Of a stretch of 64,000 bases of DNA, positions 48,214 through 59,961 are shown piece after piece. Made by a program: the position numbers and the translations under genes. The DNA comes from Yersinia ruckeri ATCC 29473 (GTDB lineage: Bacteria; Pseudomonadota; Gammaproteobacteria; Enterobacterales; Enterobacteriaceae), in contig NZ_KN150747.1 in assembly GCF_000754815.1 (NCBI RefSeq), positions 2,325,908-2,389,907 of the forward strand. The letters are read 5' to 3'. The number at the start of each line of letters is the position of its first letter. Within the stretch, counting starts at the first letter, position 1. Under the pieces are notes generated by a model that worked only from the letters and a program-made list of their open reading frames with translations, was not told where the DNA came from and did no database searches.

Positions 48214-51200
48214 ATGAAAGAGAGAAAATTTAAATTATCTGCATCTGGAAAATTGGCTTTAATTATCACGATGACATTGTCACCGCTCTCACTCAGCTAT
48301 GGCAGTCATATCGTACCGGTTGAAAATACCGCTAATAGCCCGACTCTCAGTAAGCACGTCAATAATTCAACGGTGGTCAATATAGTCGCTCCGTCAGCAT
48401 CTGGTCTATCTCATAATCAGTATAAGGAGTTTAATGTTAATCAGCAGGGAATCACATTTAATAATTTAACTTATGAGGCTGAGTTAAATTCTAACCCTAA
48501 CTTGATTAACGGACGACCGGCGACCTTGATTTTAAATGAAGTTGTAGGCGTGAATATTTCTGAGTTGCAGGGACGTCAACAACTTGCTGGCTCTCCTGCA
48601 GATTATATACTGGCTAATCGCAATGGTATTAATTGTGATGGCTGTAGTTTTGACCCACAATTTAATCAAGTTAGCTTGGCTGTCGGCGAGACTATCGTTA
48701 ATCAAGGTAAATTCGAAAAAATAAATACGGTTGATGGGAAAGGCAGCTTGAATATTAATGCTTCTGGTGCGTACTGGGGGCTTGGGAAAAACGTTAATCT
48801 TATTGCTCCTAATATTAACTCAGATCGAGACATATCAATCGATGGTAACCTTAACATTGTTTTAGGCCATAATCACGTTAATAGTGATGGCAATGTAATC
48901 TATAGCGTTGAGCCAAAAAATAATCCGTATATTAGAGACGCAATATTAGCTGGCAGTATGAATGCCAACAGAATAAGAGTGTTTGATAATCACCACGATA
49001 GAAAAATTAAATTAAAAGGAGATAACATAATCTCATCTAATGATATTGATATTGATGTAAATTCTAAATTAATGGTACATTCTGATAGCCTTCATGCTGG
49101 CTCAACGTTAAAAATAAAAGCAAATAATATCAATGTGGCTAATAATGTTGAGAGTCCATTTCGAAACAATCAGGTTGAACTGACCGATATCTCTGCGGGT
49201 GAAAATATTGTTTTTTCTGCGAATGGTAACATCAACCTGACCAGCGTTAACATTAAGGCAAAAAAGGATGTCAGCTTAAATGGAGGAGAGATAAATATCA
49301 CAGCAGGGATTAAATCTTCGAGTACTGATGACTATGACCGTGAATATACTATCGGTTTTACTAATATTTACTCCACATCATCTACTTCAATAGATAAAGT
49401 TGTTAAAAACTCAATCAATACTGATGGTAATGTACGGATTTCAGCCACCGATGGCGATGTTACTGCTGGTGCACTTTTGGTCAATGCGGGTAATGAATTG
49501 AATGTGTTAGCTTCCGGAAGTATAAACACTCACGGAATTTCAGGACTTAATGTAAATCGTAAGCATATCAGGAAAGTCGATAGTCTATTCTATGCTGAAA
49601 AAGACAAAAACAACAAGCTTATTAAACGGCAGTTTTTAGAAAAAAACCACTTCTTTGCCAATAAAAATATGAATCTTAATGCTAGGGATAATATTAACCT
49701 CACTGCACTTACAACTCATGCTGGCGGTGATTTATTCATTCATTCTGATGGTACGGTAAATATAAATGTACAAAAAACAAAAAATACTGAAATAGATAAT
49801 TACGATAAGGATAAATTTTTTGAGATAGGAGGTGAAGATAAAGATAACCATAGCGATAGTTATGAGATTAGCCATAGAACTGAATTGACTGGGCGAGATA
49901 TACATATTACTTCTGGTAATAATATGCAGATTTTTGGTGCAAAAATTGATGCCAGAAGAAATAGCAATATTGAAGCAGGTAAAGCATTATTCTTCGGCGG
50001 TGCTATTAATGAACGGAGGGAGAAAGGAAAAAAAGTCACTACTGGCATATTTGATATTCCTTTCAGCTCAAACCAGAAAGATAATAGCTATGAAGCCTTT
50101 GTGGACAGCCAGATCACTACCGGTGGTGATTTAGTTGCTCGTGGTGATACCGTACAGATAGAAGGCAGTATTTTTGATATTAATAATCACTTATCTATTC
50201 ACAGTGATAATGACATCACTGTCATTGCTGCGCGTGAGCAGCAAAAGAAAGATGAACAAAGTACGCAATTGAGCATGGGTTTTTATAGTGAAGAAAGTGA
50301 TAAAAACCAGTACAACGCTGGATTTATGATTAAATATATCAATGAAAGTGAAAAAAGTACCCACAATAATAGTAAAACCTCCACCTTAAAGGCCGGAGAT
50401 ATTGATATCTCTGCCGGTGGCGACTTATTATATTATGGCACGGCGATAGAAACCACCGCCGGTAATCTTACGATTAATGCGGATAAAAATGTTGGTTTTT
50501 TTGCGGCCAGAAACAACATGACTAGCGATAAAAATACCAAGATAACCAGTGGCGGATTTTATTATACCGGAGGCATTGATAGAGCCGGTAGCGGAATCTC
50601 GGTCAGTCACCAAGACCATGAAGAAAATAGCTCGTCTGATTCTGGTATTGTTTCTCGCACCGACATAAAAGGAAGTCTGCTGATTAACGCTAAAGGGGAC
50701 ATTACTCATCAAGGTGCGCAACATAAGGTAACAGAAGAGTATCATGCTCAAGGGGGGACGATAAATAACCTTGCCAGTAATAATATTTATATTGACCGGT
50801 CTAATCATGAGAAGTGGAATGGCGGTTTAGGATTCAATATTGATTATAGCGGTATCACTCGACCAATAAGAAAATCATTAGAAAAAAAACTGGAAACCGA
50901 GGGGCTGGTCATTCCCAATGCTAAACCACCAACAGCAGGTATGGATATTACCTTAAATAAAAAAGATACGGATAAATCTGATAAGAAGATTGTGGCCTAT
51001 GTGACCACCATTCATGCGGGGAAAGGTATAGTAGAACATGCCACAGGTACAATGATTGATGAAGGAACCCAATATAATAGCGCTGGGGCAATTAAAATCA
51101 CCGCTAATGATTATTTTAATAATACAGCAGAAATTACCAGCCTAGGCCACCAGCATGATATCCATGGTCAAGGAAAGTTACGTGTAGCAACCAGTAGCGG

Positions 51201-52608
51201 TAAAGATATTAAAATTTCCTTGAAAGGTCAGGGCGGAGTCAATATCAGTGACTATTATACACAGGATGCATTACCCGGCATTATCCAGGCGAAAGATGGC
51301 GTGTCTATCGATATTATTAATGACGGCTACTTTCAAGCGACACAAATAGAAGGTGGTAATAACGACGTTATTGTAAACGCAGGTAATCAACTTAATTTAG
51401 ATCAATCGCAATATTCTGAAATTAACGGTTTATCCAATGCCTTTGGCAAAGGCGGGCTTAAATTGGATTCGAAAGCTGGTGCGAATGGTGGACTGATTGA
51501 GGGTGGTGGTGGCATGCATCGACAGAATAAGAATGCAAACAACGCCATGAAAACCCGTATCACTACCGAGGGGAAGGTGAAGCTAGCCAGCGGAAATGGT
51601 GATTTAACTTTAAAAGGCGTTGAGATTGGTAGTGCGGATGCCGCGGTTGCTGATGTGGAATTAATATCAGGTGGTAAAGTTAAGCTATTGGCGTCAGTTT
51701 CTGACAGCGCCACCCAAGCGAGTAAGCAAGGGGGAAGTGTACTCCTCGGCATGACAAAATCCAGTTCAGGCGATAAAAATACCACCAGTGGTGCGATAGG
51801 CGTCACGGCAGAGGAAAATATCATCAATGAATCAACCCTATTTAGTCAGGGTTCTTATATTAACAGTCGAGATAATATTATTATTAGTGCAGGAAGTTAT
51901 GATGAAAAATCTATATATACTCAGGGATTAGAGGCCATAGCCCCGTATATCAGTATGACCGCAGAAAATGGCGGCATATTTATGGAGTCAGCGCGGAGTT
52001 CATCACCGAAAGATAATAAGAACCTCTATATCGGTATCAGTGCAAATGGAGAGAAAACCTCTGGCTCAAATTCGAACAGCATTAATGGCTACGATGTCAC
52101 TGGCGGGAGTTTTAATTTAATTTCCGCTAATGAAAATCAAACTATTATCAAACATGAAAATACCAAACTGACTGCCAATATATTTAAATTATCTAGCGCT
52201 GGTGATACTAAAATGAAGGGGGCTAAAGTCATCGCTGATATTGTGCGGGCCGATATTGGTGGGAACCTCAAGATCCAAAGTGTTGAAGAGCACGAAAAAA
52301 TAAATAAGAGTGATATTCGGTTTAATCTAGGCTATATGGGTAATGTTGACTCCGATAAAGATGCCAAGTTTGAGTTTGGAGGGGCGTTTGATCGGAGTAC
52401 TACAGAACAACAGGGAATAAAGGAGAAATCTGGTTTCTCGGGTAAATATAAAAACGTGATTAACTATGATGGCCATAGAACATTATTCGATGCGGAGGTC
52501 ATTAATTCACGTAATCCTGTGGAGTGGAATACCTTCAGTCATAGACCTTCACGGGATGAGTTATACACAAATTGGTTATTATTAGTAGATAAAATCACAA
52601 ATTATTGA
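48214..52608 (+). CDS. ShlA/HpmA-type hemolysin/filamentous adhesin (TpsA)
   Basis: Secreted 1464-aa protein. ATG 48214 has AAGGA seven bases upstream and gives the signal sequence MKERKFKLSASGKLALIITM. The TPS secretion domain spans about residues 35-260: VVNIVAPSASGLSHNQYKEFNVNQQGITFNN, NPNLING, ILNEVVG, DYILANRNGINCDGCSF with the cysteine pair seen in ShlA-type hemolysins. A long beta-helix of hemagglutinin repeats follows. GGFYYTGGIDRAGSG and DYSGITRPIRKS match ShlA closely, placing it in the Serratia/Proteus/Yersinia pore-forming hemolysin group (1570-1610 aa) rather than CDI proteins. No VENN motif or C-terminal toxin is seen. The partner TpsB would activate it. Confidence 0.85.
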   Translation: MKERKFKLSASGKLALIITMTLSPLSLSYGSHIVPVENTANSPTLSKHVNNSTVVNIVAPSASGLSHNQYKEFNVNQQGITFNNLTYEAELNSNPNLINGRPATLILNEVVGVNISELQGRQQLAGSPADYILANRNGINCDGCSFDPQFNQVSLAVGETIVNQGKFEKINTVDGKGSLNINASGAYWGLGKNVNLIAPNINSDRDISIDGNLNIVLGHNHVNSDGNVIYSVEPKNNPYIRDAILAGSMNANRIRVFDNHHDRKIKLKGDNIISSNDIDIDVNSKLMVHSDSLHAGSTLKIKANNINVANNVESPFRNNQVELTDISAGENIVFSANGNINLTSVNIKAKKDVSLNGGEINITAGIKSSSTDDYDREYTIGFTNIYSTSSTSIDKVVKNSINTDGNVRISATDGDVTAGALLVNAGNELNVLASGSINTHGISGLNVNRKHIRKVDSLFYAEKDKNNKLIKRQFLEKNHFFANKNMNLNARDNINLTALTTHAGGDLFIHSDGTVNINVQKTKNTEIDNYDKDKFFEIGGEDKDNHSDSYEISHRTELTGRDIHITSGNNMQIFGAKIDARRNSNIEAGKALFFGGAINERREKGKKVTTGIFDIPFSSNQKDNSYEAFVDSQITTGGDLVARGDTVQIEGSIFDINNHLSIHSDNDITVIAAREQQKKDEQSTQLSMGFYSEESDKNQYNAGFMIKYINESEKSTHNNSKTSTLKAGDIDISAGGDLLYYGTAIETTAGNLTINADKNVGFFAARNNMTSDKNTKITSGGFYYTGGIDRAGSGISVSHQDHEENSSSDSGIVSRTDIKGSLLINAKGDITHQGAQHKVTEEYHAQGGTINNLASNNIYIDRSNHEKWNGGLGFNIDYSGITRPIRKSLEKKLETEGLVIPNAKPPTAGMDITLNKKDTDKSDKKIVAYVTTIHAGKGIVEHATGTMIDEGTQYNSAGAIKITANDYFNNTAEITSLGHQHDIHGQGKLRVATSSGKDIKISLKGQGGVNISDYYTQDALPGIIQAKDGVSIDIINDGYFQATQIEGGNNDVIVNAGNQLNLDQSQYSEINGLSNAFGKGGLKLDSKAGANGGLIEGGGGMHRQNKNANNAMKTRITTEGKVKLASGNGDLTLKGVEIGSADAAVADVELISGGKVKLLASVSDSATQASKQGGSVLLGMTKSSSGDKNTTSGAIGVTAEENIINESTLFSQGSYINSRDNIIISAGSYDEKSIYTQGLEAIAPYISMTAENGGIFMESARSSSPKDNKNLYIGISANGEKTSGSNSNSINGYDVTGGSFNLISANENQTIIKHENTKLTANIFKLSSAGDTKMKGAKVIADIVRADIGGNLKIQSVEEHEKINKSDIRFNLGYMGNVDSDKDAKFEFGGAFDRSTTEQQGIKEKSGFSGKYKNVINYDGHRTLFDAEVINSRNPVEWNTFSHRPSRDELYTNWLLLVDKITNY

Positions 52609-52639
52609 TTCAGATTTTTTAAATAAAATTTCTGAACCT

Positions 52640-52670
52640 AAATGCCAGTCGATGATAACGGCTGGCATTT
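52640..52670 (+). terminator. Terminator after the hemolysin gene
   Basis: Stem AAATGCCAG / CTGGCATTT around a loop of about thirteen bases, 30 bases past the stop, followed by ATT. Confidence 0.7.
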
Positions 52671-52925
52671 ATTGTCGGTATCGTCAGGGCTTCATCCGGT
52701 TTATTTTAAAGTCGTAAAATTATTAAATGTTATTATTATTTCATTTTTATTTATTCCGCTGTCGGCTAACTGGTGTCAGAATTTGAACATCATCTCGATC
52801 TTAATAAGAAGGTCAAAACAAGAAACCATAAAACTTTAGCGCCTGGGCACCCCATGCGATGGCATCAATTTTGGCGGCATGTTGAGCGAATCTGTAATCG
52901 AATCGTAAGATCAAGGAGAGTGACC

Positions 52926-53399
52926 ATGAGAATATCAGGTGTCGGTACGCTGCTATTATTCGCCACGCTATCGTCCAGCGTGTTGGCGAATACCTTACAT
53001 TGTCCGAAGGTGGAATCAATTCAGAGTGGGGCGGGTGTCTATACGGCACAAACACAAAGCGGTGAATGGTTGGGGGTTAAGCAAGGAAGCGTAAGCAATG
53101 CGGATCCGGTTACGGCCTTTGTTGAAGCCAGCCTGACGATTGCACCAGCGGAGGCCGGAGCCGCCCAAGCTGACAAGGTATTAAAATGTACTTATCTGCT
53201 GAGCAGTAATATTAAATTGGATATGCGCTATAGCGTAAGAGAAAACCCAGACTGGCAACCAGTAGAAGAAAACCCACAACAAACCAAATTCTGGCATGAA
53301 GAAGAAGGGCCATTTGGCTTACAACTGAAGATATGTTCAGGTCCAGAGGTTCATGCGGAACAATGTCACGTTCAATTACTTCATGGACAAATTGGTTAA
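52926..53399 (+). CDS. Exported DUF3757-type protein
   Basis: 157-aa precursor. The start at 52926 is chosen because AAGGAG lies seven bases before it and a signal peptide follows (MRISGVGTLLLFATLSSSVLA). The longer frame from 52773 is not supported. Mature part starts NTLHCPKVESIQ and has cysteines in CTYLL and KICSGP plus EQCHVQL, probably disulfide-bonded. Looks like the DUF3757 family of small secreted enterobacterial proteins of unknown role. Falls between the hemolysin locus and argS. Confidence 0.65.
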   Translation: MRISGVGTLLLFATLSSSVLANTLHCPKVESIQSGAGVYTAQTQSGEWLGVKQGSVSNADPVTAFVEASLTIAPAEAGAAQADKVLKCTYLLSSNIKLDMRYSVRENPDWQPVEENPQQTKFWHEEEGPFGLQLKICSGPEVHAEQCHVQLLHGQIG

Positions 53400-53413
53400 T
53401 AGTAATAATAAAA

Positions 53414-53431
53414 AAGGCCCGTTAGGGCCTT
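53414..53431. terminator. Hairpin bordering palindromic repeat, left
   Basis: AAGGCCCGTTAGGGCCTT forms a seven-base stem with a GTTA-type loop right after the DUF3757 gene, preceded by a run of A. Nearly the same hairpin occurs at 53597-53614 on the far side of the repeat. Confidence 0.6.
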
Positions 53432-53599
53432 CAGACTGCGGACAAACCGCGATCCTGCGATCTCTGGTGGGGAAGACCGGTAGAAGAGTCAAGCGTCCGC
53501 GCCAGGGATGGCGCGGAACGAGCCGACAAGGACGTATTCACGGCGTCTTGACGATCTGCCGGTTTTCACCGCAGCGAGTACTTTATCATTAACCTCAAG
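53430..53599 (+). repeat. Dispersed palindromic repeat, copy 2
   Basis: About 170 bp homologous to 10676-10844 (opposite orientation). Arms GGGGAAGACCGGTAGAAGAG and the complement of GACGATCTGCCGGTTTTCACC pair imperfectly, so it can form a long hairpin in RNA or a cruciform in DNA. Short open frames through it in several phases are not genes. Confidence 0.8.
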
Positions 53600-53619
53600 G
53601 CCCATTAGGGCCTTTTTAG
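53597..53619. terminator. Hairpin bordering palindromic repeat, right (argS terminator)
   Basis: AAGGCCCATTAGGGCCTTTTTAG, near-identical to the hairpin at 53414. With TTTTT on the plus strand; on the minus strand it lies about 28 bases past argS. Confidence 0.65.
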
Positions 53620-53646
53620 TCAAATTCACCTTGTCATACACCGGTA

Positions 53647-55380
53647 TTACATACGTTCAACGGTTTGAATACCCAGAGTATCTAAACCTTGCTTCAGCGT
53701 TTTTGCGGTCAGCATGGCCAATTTCAGGCGGCTTTGGCGGCTTTCTTCGCTATCGGCATTGAGGATCTGGCAATGTTCGTAGAAGCTGGAGAATAAACCA
53801 GCAACATCGTACAAATAGGCACACATAACATGCGGTGTACCTTCGCGAGCAACATTGGTGATGGTTTCCTCGAACTGCAACAGACGGGTGGCCAGTGCGG
53901 CCTCACGCTCTTCGGTGATCACCAGAGGCAGTGTCAAGCTACGTTCATCGACCACCCCGGCACGTTTAAACACCGAAACTACGCGGGTGTAGGCATATTG
54001 CATATAAGGGGCGGTATTGCCGTCCAACGCCAGCATGTTGTCCCAGTCAAACACATAATCGGTAGTGCGACTTTTAGAGAGATCGGCATATTTCACCGCA
54101 CCAATACCCACGGCATTGACCACTTCAGCCAGCTCATTAGCGGGCATATCCGGGTTTTTCTCCGCAATCAGTTTACCAGCACGCTCGATAGCTTCATCCA
54201 ACAGATCGGACAATCTAACGGTACCACCTGAACGGGTTTTGAACGGTTTGCCATCCTTGCCCAGCATCATGCCGAACATATGATGTTCCAACGGCACGGA
54301 TTCTGGTACATAACCAGCTTTGCGCACGATAGTCCAGGCTTGCATCAAATGTTGGTGCTGACGAGAGTCGATGTAATACAGTACCCGATCGGCTCCCAGT
54401 GTTTCATAACGGTATTTGGCGCAAGCAATATCGGTGGTGGTATAAAGGTAGCCGCCATCTTTTTTCTGGATAATCACACCCATAGGCTCACCGTCTTTAT
54501 TTTTGTATTCGTCGAGGAATACCACGGTGGCACCTTCACTTTCTACCGCCAGACCTTTGGCTTTAAGATCGGCCACAATGCCCGGTAGCATTGAGTTGTA
54601 CAGACTTTCGCCCATCACGTCGTCTTGAGTCAGTGTCACATTCAGACGATCGTAGGAAATCTGATTTTGCGCCATGGTGATATCCACCAATTTACGCCAC
54701 ATGGCGCGACAATATTCGTCGCCACCTTGTAGTTTTACCACGTAGGCGCGGGCGCGGGCGGCGAACGCTTCGTCTTCATCGTAGTGCTTTTTCGCTTCGC
54801 GATAGAACACTTCCAGATCCGACAACCCCATATCACTGGCATTTTCGTTCTGCATTTTTTCCAGATAGGCAATCAGCATACCGAACTGAGTACCCCAGTC
54901 ACCAACATGGTTGGCTCGGATAACGTTGTGACCCAAGAATTCCAGAGTCCGAGCCGCAGCATCACCAATAATCGTGGAACGCAGATGACCCACGTGCATT
55001 TGTTTAGCTACGTTTGGTGCGGAATAGTCGATCACCACGGTTTGTGGTTCAACGGGGGCAATGCCTAATTTTGGGGCGGTCAGCGCATATTCGACTTTCT
55101 CGGCAATCCACTGACGATCAAGGAAGATATTGATAAAACCGGGGCCCGCGATCTCAACTTTACTGGAGATGCCTTCGAGATCCAGCAGCGCGACCACTTT
55201 CTCAGCCAATTGTCGGGGTTGCATACCGAGTTTTTTGGCCACGGCCATCACGCCGTTTGCTTGATAATCGCCAAATTGGGCTTTGGCGGACTGGCGAACT
55301 TGTGCTTCGCTGTCGGCTGGAGCACCTGCTGCAATCAGCGCCTGGCTGACTTTATCTGAAAGAAGAGCCTGAATATTCAC
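53647..55380 (-). CDS. argS: Arginyl-tRNA synthetase
   Basis: Class I synthetase (577 aa, as in E. coli). HIGH-type motif [13 protein letters not shown] near 131, [22 protein letters not shown] near 369 as the degenerate KMSKS region, and the DALR anticodon domain at the end ([38 protein letters not shown] ... [21 protein letters not shown]). In E. coli the flagellar genes flhBAE lie next to argS; not here. Confidence 0.97.
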   Translation of the reverse strand: MNIQALLSDKVSQALIAAGAPADSEAQVRQSAKAQFGDYQANGVMAVAKKLGMQPRQLAEKVVALLDLEGISSKVEIAGPGFINIFLDRQWIAEKVEYALTAPKLGIAPVEPQTVVIDYSAPNVAKQMHVGHLRSTIIGDAAARTLEFLGHNVIRANHVGDWGTQFGMLIAYLEKMQNENASDMGLSDLEVFYREAKKHYDEDEAFAARARAYVVKLQGGDEYCRAMWRKLVDITMAQNQISYDRLNVTLTQDDVMGESLYNSMLPGIVADLKAKGLAVESEGATVVFLDEYKNKDGEPMGVIIQKKDGGYLYTTTDIACAKYRYETLGADRVLYYIDSRQHQHLMQAWTIVRKAGYVPESVPLEHHMFGMMLGKDGKPFKTRSGGTVRLSDLLDEAIERAGKLIAEKNPDMPANELAEVVNAVGIGAVKYADLSKSRTTDYVFDWDNMLALDGNTAPYMQYAYTRVVSVFKRAGVVDERSLTLPLVITEEREAALATRLLQFEETITNVAREGTPHVMCAYLYDVAGLFSSFYEHCQILNADSEESRQSRLKLAMLTAKTLKQGLDTLGIQTVERM

Positions 55381-55709
55381 CGGGTTACCTTAATTACGGA
55401 CGTGAGGCGCAGCGTTGCGCCCTGTTAATCTTAAAGAGGCCTGATCCTCAACGCGACCTGACTCGGTGCGCAGTGATCAACCACAAAACTGCTGGGTTTA
55501 TACCATATTTGCCCGCCCACGTCAGCAGGGGGAGGGGTTCTGCAACACATAGACTGGCGCTATTTTTCCGATGGGTTATATCATAATCACCCTAGCTTGT
55601 TTTATCTGCAATCAAAGCGACTTTTCGACAAAGCACTGTCGTTCGCCGCTGAAAACGGTAAATTATGGCTGCTACTCTTTTATCCACAGGTATAGGCGAA
55701 AATAACTTG

Positions 55710-56276
55710 ATGCAAACGCTGGTACAGATTACCGAACTACAGGATTTAGTGAAGGATTTACCCAACTTTGAACAGCAATTGGCTGACTTTTCTCAACAAC
55801 TCAATCTGGAGCTGTCCTCATTTAGCGCAGACCATATTTCGTTACGTTGTCACGAAATCGTCACAGCAGAACGTTGGCGTGCCGGTTTGCTACAGTGTGG
55901 CCATTTGATGTCCGAAAAGGTGATTAATGGCCGCCCAATATGCTTGTTTGATCTGGCGGTTCCTTTGTCTGTTGGCCCGTGGAAAATAGATTGCGTTGAA
56001 TTACCTTATCCTGGTAGCAAATACTATCCCCATGAAGGTTGGGAGCATGTGGAACTGGTGCTGGCAGGATCGCCGGAAACGCTATACGCCAGAGCTGTAA
56101 ACCTGCTGCCGGAGGAAGCGGCATTGCCGGAAGGCGTGACATTTAAATTCAGTTCGCCGAAAGGTAAAACCGAGCGATTACCGAATCCGACGCTGGCAGT
56201 GAGCAACGGGGTCATTACGATTAAGTTTCATCCGTATACATTGCGGCAAATTGTTGACAGTGAGCATAATAATTAA
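55710..56276 (+). CDS. yecM: VOC-fold protein YecM
   Basis: 188 aa from the ATG at 55710 (MQTLVQITELQDLVKDLPNF), the same length as E. coli YecM. Glyoxalase/VOC fold: ADHISLRCHEIVTAERWR, EKVINGRPICLFDL, ELPYPGSKYYPHEGWEHVELVL, KFSSPKGKTERLPNPTLAVS. His and Glu residues suit a metal site; activity unknown. Next to argS and divergent from it, as in E. coli. Confidence 0.9.
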   Translation: MQTLVQITELQDLVKDLPNFEQQLADFSQQLNLELSSFSADHISLRCHEIVTAERWRAGLLQCGHLMSEKVINGRPICLFDLAVPLSVGPWKIDCVELPYPGSKYYPHEGWEHVELVLAGSPETLYARAVNLLPEEAALPEGVTFKFSSPKGKTERLPNPTLAVSNGVITIKFHPYTLRQIVDSEHNN

Positions 56277-56508
56277 CGAGTTTAGGTTATTTATCTCGCT
56301 CAGGATTATCACTTATGGTTACCACTGTGATTGGCCTCTAGTCATTATTTTGCAATGAGTGCCATAGTAAGGGCTTCAACTGCCCTGAAGGAATGGCCAT
56401 TGAACTTGAATATTACGTTCGGTTTTTAACCTGTCAGGTCGTTGAACCCTGTTTTACAGGTTGTGATATGAGCTGTAGCAGACACGTTTGTCAAAGGGGG
56501 GAGAAATA

Positions 56509-57267
56509 ATGACCAAGTTAGAGATTTGTTGCTATAGCGTTGATTGTGCACAAATAGCCGAAGGTGCGGGAGCTGACCGGATTGAATTGTGTTCTGGGCA
56601 GTCGGAAGGGGGATTGACACCGAGTTTAGGGGCTTTGATTCAGGCTCGTGAGACGATAACCATTCCGGTACACCCGATAGTCCGGCCGCGCGGTGGCGAT
56701 TTCTGCTACAGCCAGAACGATTTTGCGATCATCAAACATGATATTGCACAGATTCGGGATATGGGGTTTGCCGGTGTTGTGGTGGGGGTTCTGGATGAAG
56801 AAGGACACATTGATTTAGCGCGGATGCGAGAAATCATGAAAATTTGTGGCCCGTTAGCGGTAACTTTCCATCGTGCTTTCGATATGTGCCTGAACCCGAT
56901 GGTAGCGCTTGAACAGTTAACCGATTTAGGCGTGGCGCGGCTTTTAACCTCGGGCCAACAGCAGAATGCGGAACTGGGGCTGACATTACTACGAGATTTG
57001 GTTAATGCCAGCAACGGGCCGATTATTATGGCTGGTGCCGGTGTGCGTTTGAGTAATATGCAGAAATTTTTGGAAATTGGTATCAGAGAACTGCATAGTT
57101 CTGCCGGTCGAACCGTGCCTTCGAGTATGCGTTATCGCAAGGCTGGGGTATCGATGTGTTCGGATAATGATGCTGATGAATTTAAGCGTTATTGCGTGGA
57201 TGGTGAAGTGGTCGAAGCCATGAAAAACATGCTATGCATCACTGAACCGCTGCCACGCTCAGCCTGA
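56509..57267 (+). CDS. cutC: CutC family protein
   Basis: 252-aa TIM-barrel protein ([70 protein letters not shown]). Named for copper homeostasis in E. coli, though that phenotype has since been put down to a neighbouring RNA, so its role is open. GGGGAG lies about six bases before the ATG. Confidence 0.93.
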   Translation: MTKLEICCYSVDCAQIAEGAGADRIELCSGQSEGGLTPSLGALIQARETITIPVHPIVRPRGGDFCYSQNDFAIIKHDIAQIRDMGFAGVVVGVLDEEGHIDLARMREIMKICGPLAVTFHRAFDMCLNPMVALEQLTDLGVARLLTSGQQQNAELGLTLLRDLVNASNGPIIMAGAGVRLSNMQKFLEIGIRELHSSAGRTVPSSMRYRKAGVSMCSDNDADEFKRYCVDGEVVEAMKNMLCITEPLPRSA

Positions 57268-57273
57268 TATAAC

Positions 57274-57299
57274 CAGCCCCGAAAATGTTTCCGGGGCTG
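57274..57299. terminator. Bidirectional terminator cutC / cmoB
   Basis: CAGCCCCG ... CGGGGCTG stem with a ten-base loop, between convergent genes. Short ATTT follows on the plus strand. Confidence 0.65.
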
Positions 57300-57320
57300 A
57301 TTTACCGCCAGCAACAGAGG

Positions 57321-59140
<1,820 letters not shown>

Positions 59141-59307
59141 CTAACAGAAAACCCCTGATTTTGCTAAAACCGCAACAGAGAGATAGAAAGAAAAAGCGGA
59201 TCAGGGAAATCACGGAGAGGCAACATGAAGGCGGTGATAAACCGCCCTAACTAACTGTTGTTTCGAACTGTAGGCACAGACAAAACCGGTAAACAGCGTA
59301 ACTGGGG

Positions 59308-59703
59308 TTAAATTAAACTAAAAATTTGTTCCCACGGTAAATAGTAGATATTGGCAATAATCATGAGCACCAACGAGACATAGGTTGCGCTCATCCCCGA
59401 ACGTCGCCATCGGATTTCCCGGTGACGTAAACCGTAATAATGCAATAAACGGCCTACAATCAACATCAATCCGCAAATATGGATCATCCAGGTTTGTGCG
59501 CCGTTCATTTCCATCATAATCAGCAAAACAACAGCAATGGGAATATATTCAACGGCATTGCCGTGTACTCGAATTGCCGTCTGTAACTCATAAAAACCAC
59601 CGTCTCCATAAGCTACCCGGTACTGATTCCTTAATCTCACCACATCAAATGAAAGCTTAATCAACAATAGTGCGCCCAACACAACATAAAGCGAGCTAAC
59701 CAT
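59308..59703 (-). CDS. yecN: MAPEG-family membrane protein YecN
   Basis: 131 aa with four membrane helices (SSLYVVLGALLLIKLSF; AVEYIPIAVVLLIMMEM; MIHICGLMLIVGRLLHYYG; ATYVSLVLMIIANIYYLPW). ATG at 59703 has GGAG seven bases upstream and equals E. coli YecN in length. MAPEG proteins include glutathione transferases of eicosanoid metabolism; the bacterial role is unknown. RVHGNAVEYIP carries the family signature. Confidence 0.92.
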   Translation of the reverse strand: MVSSLYVVLGALLLIKLSFDVVRLRNQYRVAYGDGGFYELQTAIRVHGNAVEYIPIAVVLLIMMEMNGAQTWMIHICGLMLIVGRLLHYYGLRHREIRWRRSGMSATYVSLVLMIIANIYYLPWEQIFSLI

Positions 59704-59961
59704 TTTTAACTCCATAGCCCAACCATAACTGGCGGAATAATGATAACCGTCAATGTCGACACTGTCGCTAGAAAAATAGCAGGTTGTTGCGCCCGATCGG
59801 CGTTGTTTATAAAGCAGAATGCAATACTTTCCACACTTAATCCGATTATTTTGTCAGAATGAGCGTGGGTTCTCATCTCTGCGGCCTAGCCTGTGAATGG
59901 TTTTATAAAGATTTATACTGGTAGCGGGTTTCTTCGTCGGAATATCCGAGTTAGCGTACGG

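Noticed and set aside
51990-52608. CDI-type toxin and immunity gene at the end of the hemolysin
   Set aside because: No VENN motif, no distinct C-terminal domain and no small immunity gene follows; the body resembles ShlA-type hemolysin.
53353-53762. Short open frames 79 and 84 codons long between the DUF3757 gene and argS
   Set aside because: They lie across the palindromic repeat in different phases, overlap argS antisense, and have no ribosome sites.
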